Positions 1-5,886 are shown, counted from the first letter of the stretch. The stretch: DNA of 6,887 nt from JBKHBQ01 sp046542305 (GCA_046542305.1 JBKHBQ010000210.1:1-6887), one strand, 5' to 3'. The notes: generated by a model not told the origin, from the letters alone. Numbers and translations are program-made.

Positions 1-1025
1 ATCCTGTTGATGTCTTCCTCCGACACGTCATCAGCCTCCAGCAGGTTCAGGTAGGTGAATGTCTGGTTCTGCAGTTTCAGCAGCAATCCGCCGATCACGC
101 GCTTATAGAGGTAGGTTGGCTCTTTTAGCCTGTCGGGGACTACATTGTCGATGTTTTTGATGAAGATGACCTCGCCCCTGAGGTCGTTCAGGTTTTCGAT
201 GAGCGCACCATGCCCGCCGGGGCGGAACAGCAGTTTATCGTTATCACGGAACGGGTTGTTTTCCATATCCACGGCGATGGTGTCGGTGGATGGCTTTTGC
301 TCTGAAAAGGTGATGTGATATTTTACATTGAATTTCTTCTCGTATGCTGCCTGCACGGCGCTGATGGCGTCGAGGAACCGGCTTTTGTGCTCGGGCGAAA
401 CCGTAAAATGCACATGCACATCGCGGTTATGATCGCAGGCGTAATGGGCGCCCTCCACCAGGTGCTCGCCCACGGCCATGCGTGAAAAATCATCATACCT
501 GTGGAATTTGAGCAGGCCTTTGGGGAGTTGCGCGTATCCCAGTCCGGCTTCCGTAAGCAGGTGTTCCACCAGGATGGCGTAGCGCTTGCTTTCCAGCAGT
601 TCCTCCAGTTCAAAACCATTCTTTAACAGGGCTGCCTTCAGGTCTTCAAAAAATGCGAATTTCCGGATGTTGTCAAGGAAATAATACACCGAATTAAAGC
701 TTTTATCCGATTCCAGCTTTTCCAGATCTTCCTTTGTACCCTTGTAGCTTTCCATAAATTCGAACAGGTGCTTGAACATCCGGCTGGCCGCACCCGAAGC
801 CGGAACGAATTTCAGCAGTTCGTGCTGCGGTCCGAAATCGTTGAAATACGCAGTCAGGCTGTTGATCTTCGTTTCGTCGAAAACCTGAATGCCGTGATCC
901 TTTGTGGCCGGCGCCACCAACTTCACAAACGGAAAGCCTTCCCGGAAATTCGCGATCTGACGTTCGATTTTTTCAGGGCTGATGCCCTTCTGCCTGAGTT
1001 GTTCGAAATCTTGTGGTGTAAGCAT
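1..1025 (-). CDS. DUF4301 family protein, N-terminal 341 residues (gene runs off the left edge)
   Basis: The frame is open from an ATG at 1025 to base 1 without a stop, giving 341 codons of a protein that I recall as roughly 500 residues in the family, so the C-terminal third is outside the window. I recognise it as DUF4301, a family typical of Bacteroidota with no assigned function. Visible motifs are VPASGAASRM (residues 74-83), which resembles the glycine-rich, Arg-containing nucleotide loop of sugar-phosphate nucleotidyltransferases, FRPGGHGAL (267-275), and VIFIKNIDN (286-294). The last two resemble the PPGHGD and SNIDN blocks of UDP-glucose/UDP-sugar pyrophosphorylases. There is no signal peptide, so it should be cytoplasmic. 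It begins 11 bp after the stop of the DUF5615 gene, suggesting co-transcription with the upstream pair. No Shine-Dalgarno is visible, as usual in this phylum. Family assignment is fairly sure; the enzymatic reading is inference from short motifs. Confidence 0.85.
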   Translation of the reverse strand, partial: MLTPQDFEQLRQKGISPEKIERQIANFREGFPFVKLVAPATKDHGIQVFDETKINSLTAYFNDFGPQHELLKFVPASGAASRMFKHLFEFMESYKGTKEDLEKLESDKSFNSVYYFLDNIRKFAFFEDLKAALLKNGFELEELLESKRYAILVEHLLTEAGLGYAQLPKGLLKFHRYDDFSRMAVGEHLVEGAHYACDHNRDVHVHFTVSPEHKSRFLDAISAVQAAYEKKFNVKYHITFSEQKPSTDTIAVDMENNPFRDNDKLLFRPGGHGALIENLNDLRGEVIFIKNIDNVVPDRLKEPTYLYKRVIGGLLLKLQNQTFTYLNLLEADDVSEEDINR

Positions 1026-1036
1026 GTTCAAATTGT

Positions 1037-1390
1037 TTATTGATATTTTCTTTGACGAATCGTGTGCTTATCGATAACTGTTATTCTGTTGTTAAAGTTA
1101 ACCGGGGATTTAATGATTTGTAATAATATCCTTGCTGGTTCTTCAGCCTGATAGTTCTTTAATCTGAAGTAGACGATTCCGGGCTCTGGTTTTAAACCAT
1201 ATTTAAAGATCATTCCACCATAATCGCTATCAAAAGTCAAAATAATTCTATTCTCTTTAATCGATCGAATCATAACCTGCTCATCATCTTCACCTGGCGC
1301 AACGAGGCCTATGTGAATTATTTCCATACCATTTTTATCTAAAAGGCTGTAACTCGGCATCGGAAAATTTTCGTTAGCCAGAAACTTCAT
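1037..1390 (-). CDS. DUF5615 PIN-like nuclease, probable toxin of a DUF433/DUF5615 pair
   Basis: This 117-residue protein has the layout of DUF5615 (PIN-like, Mut7-C related) proteins. The first strand MKFLANENFP carries acidic/polar residues N6-E7-N8. A turn with D35-D36 precedes the central helix. The strand ILTFDSDYG carries D54 and D56, and GIVYFRL (71-77) forms the next strand. In PIN-fold proteins such clustered acidic residues bind the metal ions for RNA cleavage; that these do so here is inference. The usual first Asp of many DUF5615 proteins (LLDEN) is replaced by Asn (LANEN), a variant I believe is common in the family. The ATG shares one base with the stop of the DUF433 gene (TAATG), implying translational coupling. 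The pair is predicted to be a type II toxin-antitoxin module with this as the RNase toxin. Length is normal and the frame intact. Confidence 0.85.
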   Translation of the reverse strand: MKFLANENFPMPSYSLLDKNGMEIIHIGLVAPGEDDEQVMIRSIKENRIILTFDSDYGGMIFKYGLKPEPGIVYFRLKNYQAEEPARILLQIIKSPVNFNNRITVIDKHTIRQRKYQ

Positions 1391-1632
1391 TACGCGGTTT
1401 TTTCCAGGTGGTTAAATAATAATCCATCCTCCATACATTCATGTAAATAGGCGAAAATGGCCAGCACATTTTCCATTTTTAATGAAGGATAGCTTTCAAG
1501 TATATCCTGCACGGACCATCCGTCGGCCAGCCGTCCGATGATTAGGTCCACGGAAATTCGGGTGCCTTTTATTACCGGTTTCCCTAACAAAACCTTCTCG
1601 TCGGATATGATATGTTCTTTCCAGTTGATCAT
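1390..1632 (-). CDS. DUF433 protein, probable antitoxin partner of the DUF5615 protein
   Basis: This is an 80-residue protein with the hallmark DUF433 block GKPVIKGTRISVDLI (residues 17-31), followed by LADGWSVQDILESYPSL (35-51), a helix-turn-helix-like stretch, and a C-terminal helix (52-66). DUF433 proteins are small winged/HTH-type proteins commonly encoded just before a DUF5615 PIN-like protein and are predicted to be the antitoxin that neutralises it and represses the operon. Here the stop codon overlaps the start of the DUF5615 gene by one base, supporting a paired function. The start ATG at 1632 gives the N-terminus MINWKEHI, normal for the family, where the aromatic-rich first residues precede the GKPVIKGTR block. 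A near-palindrome at 1648-1661, just upstream, is a candidate site for self-regulation. Confidence 0.85.
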   Translation of the reverse strand: MINWKEHIISDEKVLLGKPVIKGTRISVDLIIGRLADGWSVQDILESYPSLKMENVLAIFAYLHECMEDGLLFNHLEKTA

Positions 1633-1647
1633 TGAATGAGTTATTTG

Positions 1648-1661
1648 ATGTACATGAACAT
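1648..1661. promoter_or_regulatory. Candidate operator: 14-bp near-palindrome upstream of the DUF433 gene
   Basis: ATGTACATGAACAT is an inverted repeat with 6 of 7 positions paired, lying 16-29 bp upstream of the DUF433 start codon. A weak -7-like element (TGATTTTG on the minus strand, 1668-1675, one mismatch to TAnnTTTG) lies just upstream of it, so the palindrome would sit at about the transcription start. That placement suits repression by the HTH-type antitoxin, but it is inference from position and symmetry only. Confidence 0.3.
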
Positions 1662-1707
1662 TTTTTACAAAATCAGGCCTTCAACTTATGTACTTTTTTT
1701 CCAGAAT

Positions 1708-1920
1708 CTACCTGTATTTTGCGTCAGGTAATTCAAAAACAGATTCTTTGGAAACTTTATCGTCCCTGTCTGCTTCAAGCATAGCTGCAAGCAGTCCATA
1801 GTTTTCCCGTTCTTCCTTCGAAAGTAAGCGGGATTTTAAACCCATTTTTCGGGCTAACTGTTGAATAAGGTTAAGGTCATTTTCGGATTCGGATGATAAT
1901 ATCAGCATTTGCATGTCCAT
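1708..1920 (-). CDS. Small hypothetical protein, antitoxin-like (70 residues)
   Basis: The protein starts MDMQMLILSSESENDLNLIQ, a short beta-strand followed by a helix. The central part, LARKMGLKSRLLSKEE (residues 22-37), leads to YGLLAAMLEADRDDKVS (41-57). This resembles small Bacteroidota proteins with the pattern LA..LG...+.LS.EE..d.gLL.am...d....VS, which often sit in front of RelE/HigB or PIN toxin genes as presumed antitoxins. I recognise the type but not a named family. No toxin follows directly: only 75 bp separate its stop from the DUF433 gene, which already has its own partner. ATGs at codons 1, 3 and 5 are all possible starts. A perfect TAnnTTTG element (TAATTTTG, minus strand, 1935-1942) lies 14 bp upstream of the first ATG, giving a very short leader. 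It may be an orphan antitoxin, or the first gene of a run with the DUF433/DUF5615 pair. Confidence 0.6.
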   Translation of the reverse strand: MDMQMLILSSESENDLNLIQQLARKMGLKSRLLSKEERENYGLLAAMLEADRDDKVSKESVFELPDAKYR

Positions 1921-1934
1921 TCAATTTATTTTAA

Positions 1935-1942
1935 CAAAATTA
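1935..1942 (-). promoter_or_regulatory. Candidate -7 promoter element (TAATTTTG) for the 70-residue gene
   Basis: The minus strand reads TAATTTTG, a full match to the Bacteroidota -7 consensus TAnnTTTG, in the 61-bp gap between the tricorn stop and the small gene. Transcription would begin only a few bases before the start codon. No convincing TTTG -33 element is seen at the expected distance, so support is partial. Confidence 0.4.
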
Positions 1943-1981
1943 AGCCATAATACGCAATCGCGAAGTTAAGAAACCTTAAGC

Positions 1982-4900
1982 TTATTTTCCGCTGTCGATC
2001 TGCCTGAGCAGTTCATCCACGGCCTTTTTCAGTTGTTCATCGCGGTTGTTGGCCTTACTATCCGGTGGGTTGTCCAGGATGATATCCGGAACGGCGGGGC
2101 CGTTTTCCATATTTTCGCCTGTAGTCTTTACATACCACGCCCTGGAGGGCAGGCGGACATAAGAGCCGTCGAGCAGCCCGTTGGCGCCGGTGGAGATCAC
2201 GGCTCCGAAGGTGGGGATGCCTACGAGCGTTCCCAGTCCCAGTGTTTTGTAGGCATGCGAGAAGATTTCGGCATTGGAATAGCTGTTGGCGTTGCATAGT
2301 GCGATGGAGGGGCGCGTCCACGCCGAGAAAGGCAGGCGCTCCCCAAAGGGATAGTGATCTTTGAACTGCTCGTGCTGTTTAGAAAGATCTTCAGCGGCTC
2401 CTCTTGGTACGCAGTACGCATGCTGATCCACGTTGAGCACTGTCATCAGGTAATCGGTAGTCCAGCCGCCGCCATTGTAGCGCACATCGATCACGATGCC
2501 TTCCTTGCCGGCGCCGCTGGCAGCCAGTTCGCGCTCGAAGCGTTCGAAGCTGGGCCAGTTCATGCCCTGGATATGAATATAGCCGAGCCGCCCGCCGGAA
2601 TATGCTTCGGTGAGCTTTTTGCGCGCTTCCACCCAGTCGTTGTATATCTCGCCGCCTATGGATGTTGCGGGGCGGATCACCACTTCCCGGATGTCGCCAC
2701 CCGTATTTTCCACTTCCAGCAGGATTTGCTTGCCGGCGGTGTTGGTCAGGGTTTTCCAGAAATTCACGGAGGCGGTTATCTGTTCGCCGTTAACCATGCG
2801 GATGATCTCCCCTTCATAAAGTTTGCTGGCCTCTTTATCGGCGGGGCCGTTCATGACGATGTCGGTGATCATCACCCCGTTTTTCACAGGTTTCACCTCG
2901 ATACCCGGGCGTCCGGTGCGTTCGCTTTCGGTTTCGTAACGGCCGCGGCCGCCGCGCAGGTCCATGTGGCTGGCATTCAGTTCGCCAAGCATGAAATTGG
3001 TGATGTCCCTGAAATCGTAGTAGGTGGAGGCTTTCATGGCCCACGGCTTGTATTTCTTTTTCAGCGCATCCCAGTCCTTGCCATGAAAATCAGGATCGTA
3101 AAACCGCTGATCGAGCGAGCGCCAGGCTTCCTCAAAGATCTGTTCCTGTTCGGTTTCATAGTCGATACGCATATTTGCGGCGAATGGAACCGGTTCCATT
3201 TTTTCCGATTTCACCGGCATGCTGTAAAGCTTTCCGCCGCTGCGAAGCATAAACAGCTTTTTTCCGCCGGGCGAAAGTTTCACACCGTAGGGGCGGGCAT
3301 TGTTTTTGGTGAGTTGTTTCAGGTCCCTGCCGTTCCATTTCACCGAATACAGGTCGTTGTCGGCCCTGAACGACTGCCGCGAATTGCGGTTGCTCACAAA
3401 GTAAAAGGTTTCGCCGTCGTGAGAGATCAGCAGGTCCGATTCATTGCCCGGCAGGGCCGTTACCTGCACCAGGCGCTCATGGATGCGCTCAAGGTCGATC
3501 AGTATGGGTTCCGCTTTATCTTCCTTATCCTTTTTTCCTTTTTCACCTTTTTCCGTTTTCTCGTCTTGCTCGTCGATCAGTTCCTCCCAGTCCTCGCGGG
3601 TTTTTTCCCAGTCGGATTTCTTCAGCCAGGCAAACCAGATGTCGGCATCGCCGTTGTTGCGGATGGAGATGAACCCGAGTTTACTGCCGTCCTTGCTCCA
3701 GAACGGGCTGTAATCGCCACGGGGGTGCATGCTTACATTTACGGGTTTATGGCTTTTGTCGACAGGCTGGATAAAGATTTCCTCATTTCCGTCGAGGTCG
3801 CCCAGCGAATAGGCAAGCCAGCGGCTGTCGGGGCTCCATGTCACGCCCGAGGGGGTGTCCCAGCCTTCCTGAAGCACCACCTCGCCGGTGAGTTTGTATT
3901 TGTCGGAAAGTTCGGCTACCACCATTTTGCCGTGGCCCTTCTGGTAAACGATCTTTTTGCCGTCGGGCGAAACCACCGGATTCATCTCCTCCTCCGGGGT
4001 GTTGGTGATTCTGACCAGCTTACGCTTCAGGGTTTTGAAAAGATCGGGTTCCTTGTCGTCTGACGACATGGCCAGGTACATCTCGTACTGTCCCTCGCGG
4101 TCGGAAGTGAAAAGCAGCGTCGTGTCGTTGAACCAGGCCACGTCGCGGTCGCGCCACGGCGAATCGGATATGGATACGGTTTTGCTTTTGTCGTTGTTTT
4201 CGGTAACGAAAATTTCGCCGCGAACAACGAAAGCCGAATATTTCCCGTTGGGCGAAACGGCATATTCAGAGATCTTTCCCGTAAACGTTTCATATTCCAC
4301 CGGATCAAAAACATAGTCGGCGCTGATCTTGATGTCGGCTTTTCGGGGCTTGCCTTCCGGCAGGTCCATCAGGTAAATGGATGTCTGCCTTTCGAATGCC
4401 AGTTTTTGGCCGTTGCGGCTGATGCTGAAATAGCGCGGGCCGTCGTCGGTGTAGGTGGTAATTTGCTCATCGGCCGATACCCGGCCTTCCCCGTCGATGG
4501 TGAGCTTATGGATATTGTACTTCCCGCTTTTGGGGCTGATGTAGTAGATCGTATTGTTGCCGGCCCAGTGCGGCATAAATTCGTTGCCGTCGAAATTTGT
4601 CAACTGAATGTACCTGCCGGATTCCGTGTCGAAAAGCCAGAGATCCTTATTGGCCGGGCCGCGGTAATCTTCGCGCTCAATCTTGCACGATCCCATCACG
4701 AAGGCGATGAATTTCTTATCGGGCGACCATTCGGGCATATACCCTACGGCATCCATGATCCGGTAGGGTGTGCCGCCATCGGGCGATATCTTGTAAATTT
4801 CATGTTCGCGCTCCACCTGTGCGAAGGTGCGGCGGGTGGTGAACAGGATGTTGCCGTCGGGGGTCCAGCCCGAAACATTATCGCCGGCCGAATGGTGGGT

Positions 4901-5215
4901 GAGGCGTTTGGGAAATCCGCCGTTTTTGCCGGTGACAAACACGTCCGTGTGTCCGTAGCGCCTGCCCGAAAAGGCAATTTCGCTGCCGTCGGGACTCCAT
5001 TGCGGCCAGGCATCGTAGCCTTCGTGCACGGTGAGGCGGTACGCCAGTCCGCCCTCCGCCGCAACTTTCCAGATGTCCCCCTGGTATTCGAATGCCAGTT
5101 CGGTGCCGTCGGGACTTAGTGCGGGAAAACGAACGAACGGATCTTCCACCTGCGCCTGCAGGTTGGTAGCAATGATCATCAATAAAAGTGTGGCGAGTTT
5201 GAGCAAAAATTTCAT
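1982..5215 (-). CDS. Exported tricorn-type protease (PD40 beta-propellers, PDZ, S41 peptidase)
   Basis: This 1077-residue protein is about the length of Thermoplasma tricorn and shares its order of domains. Residues 1-21 form a signal peptide (MKFLLKLATLLLMIIATNLQA), so it acts outside the cytoplasm, probably in the periplasm. Residues 25-300 and 310-680 are two beta-propellers built from PD40 repeats, with SPDG-type turns at 34, 74, 118, 164, 321, 416, 461, 507, 598 and 648. The second is interrupted by a Lys/Glu/Asp-rich stretch (about 534-569). Residues 685-765 hold the helical C1 part with the catalytic S749-H750. Residues 769-850 are a PDZ domain. Residues 875-1050 are the S41 core with NGGG (914-917), nucleophile S980 in NSYSNAEIF, and E1037 in MENGPAVPD. 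These match the archaeal tetrad Ser-His-Ser-Glu in order and spacing. Tricorn enzymes degrade oligopeptides; a role in peptide turnover outside the cytoplasm is inference. The residue after the nucleophile is Asn981. The gene is monocistronic with its own candidate promoter. Confidence 0.95.
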   Translation of the reverse strand: MKFLLKLATLLLMIIATNLQAQVEDPFVRFPALSPDGTELAFEYQGDIWKVAAEGGLAYRLTVHEGYDAWPQWSPDGSEIAFSGRRYGHTDVFVTGKNGGFPKRLTHHSAGDNVSGWTPDGNILFTTRRTFAQVEREHEIYKISPDGGTPYRIMDAVGYMPEWSPDKKFIAFVMGSCKIEREDYRGPANKDLWLFDTESGRYIQLTNFDGNEFMPHWAGNNTIYYISPKSGKYNIHKLTIDGEGRVSADEQITTYTDDGPRYFSISRNGQKLAFERQTSIYLMDLPEGKPRKADIKISADYVFDPVEYETFTGKISEYAVSPNGKYSAFVVRGEIFVTENNDKSKTVSISDSPWRDRDVAWFNDTTLLFTSDREGQYEMYLAMSSDDKEPDLFKTLKRKLVRITNTPEEEMNPVVSPDGKKIVYQKGHGKMVVAELSDKYKLTGEVVLQEGWDTPSGVTWSPDSRWLAYSLGDLDGNEEIFIQPVDKSHKPVNVSMHPRGDYSPFWSKDGSKLGFISIRNNGDADIWFAWLKKSDWEKTREDWEELIDEQDEKTEKGEKGKKDKEDKAEPILIDLERIHERLVQVTALPGNESDLLISHDGETFYFVSNRNSRQSFRADNDLYSVKWNGRDLKQLTKNNARPYGVKLSPGGKKLFMLRSGGKLYSMPVKSEKMEPVPFAANMRIDYETEQEQIFEEAWRSLDQRFYDPDFHGKDWDALKKKYKPWAMKASTYYDFRDITNFMLGELNASHMDLRGGRGRYETESERTGRPGIEVKPVKNGVMITDIVMNGPADKEASKLYEGEIIRMVNGEQITASVNFWKTLTNTAGKQILLEVENTGGDIREVVIRPATSIGGEIYNDWVEARKKLTEAYSGGRLGYIHIQGMNWPSFERFERELAASGAGKEGIVIDVRYNGGGWTTDYLMTVLNVDQHAYCVPRGAAEDLSKQHEQFKDHYPFGERLPFSAWTRPSIALCNANSYSNAEIFSHAYKTLGLGTLVGIPTFGAVISTGANGLLDGSYVRLPSRAWYVKTTGENMENGPAVPDIILDNPPDSKANNRDEQLKKAVDELLRQIDSGK

Positions 5216-5261
5216 CTTTTGTATTTTTTGTAGTTTGTAAATGAATTTCAGTATCGGCCTT

Positions 5262-5269
5262 CAAAAATA
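5262..5269 (-). promoter_or_regulatory. Candidate -7 promoter element (TATTTTTG) for the tricorn gene
   Basis: The minus strand reads TATTTTTG, a full match to TAnnTTTG, 47 bp upstream of the tricorn ATG, implying a leader of about 40 nt. The region is AT-rich, so a chance match is possible, and no clear TTTG -33 element stands about 20 bp further upstream. The 5' leader shows no Shine-Dalgarno. Confidence 0.45.
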
Positions 5270-5304
5270 TAAAAAATCATTTGGAGAAAAATTGGGGGAA
5301 AAGT

Positions 5305-5368
5305 TTATTCGGAAAAGGAAAGACGTTATTCGGGAAAAGGAAAGACGTTATTCGGAAAAAGGAACCGG
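5305..5368. repeat. Three tandem copies of a 21-22 bp repeat
   Basis: The unit begins TTATTCGG(G)AAAAGG and continues AAAGACG. Copies are at 5305-5325 (21 bp), 5326-5347 (22 bp, one extra G) and 5348-5368 (last copy diverging in its final bases to AACCGG). The copies are contiguous and almost identical over the first 14-15 bases. They lie just upstream of the tricorn promoter candidate, on the far side from the gene. They could be a replication-slippage minisatellite or a run of protein-binding sites; the sequence does not decide. Confidence 0.85.
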
Positions 5369-5555
5369 TTTATGTAATAAAGGAGAAAATTGATTCTGAA
5401 TAAACCTAGTTTGATTTGCTGTGAATAAGTTATCAGATATTGTGATGCATTCCCTTTGGGTAGCTTTGAGATTTTTCGTGCAACGTTGTGGCATCTCTAC
5501 CGCAGAGTTTCGGGGTGACTCGCATGAGTGAAAAGTTATCCAATTTCAAAAAAGA
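5369..5555. other. Intergenic stretch between the tandem repeat and the tRNA promoter; no gene seen
   Basis: No coding region or structured RNA is recognised here. It contains a TAnnTTTG-type element (TAGCTTTG, plus strand, 5461-5468) with a TTG 18 bp upstream, a 28-codon reading frame (5445-5531) without recognisable content, and a short hairpin ACTC-GCAT-GAGT near 5518-5529. None of these is strong enough to call as a feature. Confidence 0.5.
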
Positions 5556-5588
5556 TTTGTTTGAAAAACAAAAATAATATTACATTTG
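5556..5588 (+). promoter_or_regulatory. Bacteroidota-type promoter of the tRNA-Leu gene
   Basis: TTTG at 5556-5559 (-33 element) and a perfect -7 element TACATTTG at 5581-5588 are separated by 21 bp, fitting the TTTG/TAnnTTTG consensus of this phylum. A second TTTG at 5560-5563 would give 17 bp. Transcription should start about 5593-5596, roughly 10 bases before the mature 5' end of the tRNA. The -33 region is also part of a 7-bp inverted repeat, TTTGTTT-GAA-AAACAAA (5556-5572), probably just AT-rich chance. Confidence 0.7.
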
Positions 5589-5603
5589 CACCCCAATTCA
5601 AAA

Positions 5604-5687
5604 GCCCAGGTGGCGGAAATGGTAGACGCGCATGGTTGAGGGCCATGTTCCGGATACGGAGTGCAAGTTCGATTCTTGTCCTGGGCA
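5604..5687 (+). tRNA. tRNA-Leu, anticodon GAG
   Basis: All arms can be folded by eye. The acceptor stem pairs GCCCAGG (5604-5610) with CCTGGGC (5680-5686), with discriminator A at 5687. The D stem pairs GCG (5613-5615) with CGC (5627-5629). The anticodon stem is CATGG/CCATG (5631-5635 and 5643-5647) around the loop TTGAGGG, placing anticodon GAG at 5638-5640, which reads CUC and CUU leucine codons. The long class II variable arm has stem TCCG/CGGA (5649-5652 and 5657-5660). The T stem GCAAG/CTTGT has one G-U pair and the T loop is TTCGATT (5668-5674). The bases after the discriminator are CCT, so the CCA end is not encoded and must be added by the CCA-adding enzyme, as usual in this phylum. 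It has its own promoter upstream and a terminator downstream, hence a single-gene transcript. Confidence 0.95.
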
Positions 5688-5699
5688 CCTGAGAAGTTG

Positions 5700-5743
5700 A
5701 TAAGGCCTTGTGAATGAAGAATTTACAAGGCCTTATTTTTTTT
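5700..5743 (+). terminator. Intrinsic terminator of the tRNA-Leu gene
   Basis: ATAAGGCCTTGT (5700-5711) pairs perfectly over 12 bp with ACAAGGCCTTAT (5725-5736), leaving a 13-nt loop, and is followed by a run of T to 5743 (eight T from 5736). It starts 12 bp after the mature tRNA. The T run is only on the plus-strand side, so it works for rightward transcription. The ATG of the next open frame (5714) falls inside the loop. Confidence 0.9.
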
Positions 5744-5766
5744 AGGGTAATAATCAGGGTAATAAT
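5744..5766 (+). repeat. Short direct repeat AGGGTAATAAT, two copies
   Basis: AGGGTAATAAT occurs at 5744-5754 and again at 5756-5766, separated by a single C, immediately after the T run of the tRNA terminator. It is a 12-bp-period tandem duplication. It may be a slippage product or a trace of a recombination event at the tRNA end. Confidence 0.6.
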
Positions 5767-5813
5767 TTTCCTTTCTTGCCATCAAGCTAAATTTCTGCAC
5801 CTCAGAGTTGAAC

Positions 5814-5886
5814 AAATTAGAGAGGCACTTCCCAAACAAATAACCTTGTTAATAAACGTTAAGATTTCCACACGAATCTCTAATTT
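5814..5886. repeat. 10-bp inverted repeat in the AT-rich stretch behind the tRNA
   Basis: AAATTAGAGA (5814-5823) and its exact reverse complement TCTCTAATTT (5877-5886) enclose 53 bp. The stretch from 5744 to about 5930 shows no other recognisable content; its formally open frame has no gene-like composition. The repeat might form a long-loop hairpin or mark element ends, or be chance in AT-rich DNA. Confidence 0.35.

Noticed and set aside
323..619. A 98-codon minus-strand frame inside the DUF4301 gene
   Set aside because: Out-of-frame shadow; its Trp- and Pro-rich translation is not protein-like, while the DUF4301 frame is continuous through the same bases.
768..1043. A 91-codon plus-strand frame at the start of DUF4301
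   Set aside because: Antisense to the conserved N-terminus of DUF4301, with no supporting signals.
1966..1979. Small hairpin TTAAG-AAAC-CTTAA just after the tricorn stop as a terminator
   Set aside because: Only 5 AT-rich pairs and no T run follows in the direction of transcription.
2354..4063. A 569-codon open frame on the plus strand opposite the tricorn gene
   Set aside because: It lies entirely antisense to a gene with clear domains and an intact active site. Its translation has no recognisable domain, is oddly rich in His/Phe/Val/Gly, and such frames arise from the codon usage of the real gene.
4406..5119. A 237-codon plus-strand open frame opposite the N-terminal half of tricorn
   Set aside because: Antisense shadow of the PD40 propeller coding sequence, with no domain or start signal of its own.
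5445..5531. A 28-codon frame starting at ATG 5445 in the intergenic region
   Set aside because: Too short, no recognisable content, and the only nearby promoter-like element lies downstream of its start.
5427..5540. TTATC-containing sites (near 5430 and 5536) as DnaA boxes of an origin
   Set aside because: Neither continues to the TTATNCACA consensus, there is no cluster, and no replication gene is nearby.
5556..5572. Inverted repeat TTTGTTT-GAA-AAACAAA as an operator of the tRNA promoter
   Set aside because: Very AT-rich, overlaps the -33 element, and could easily be chance; a constitutive tRNA promoter needs no operator.
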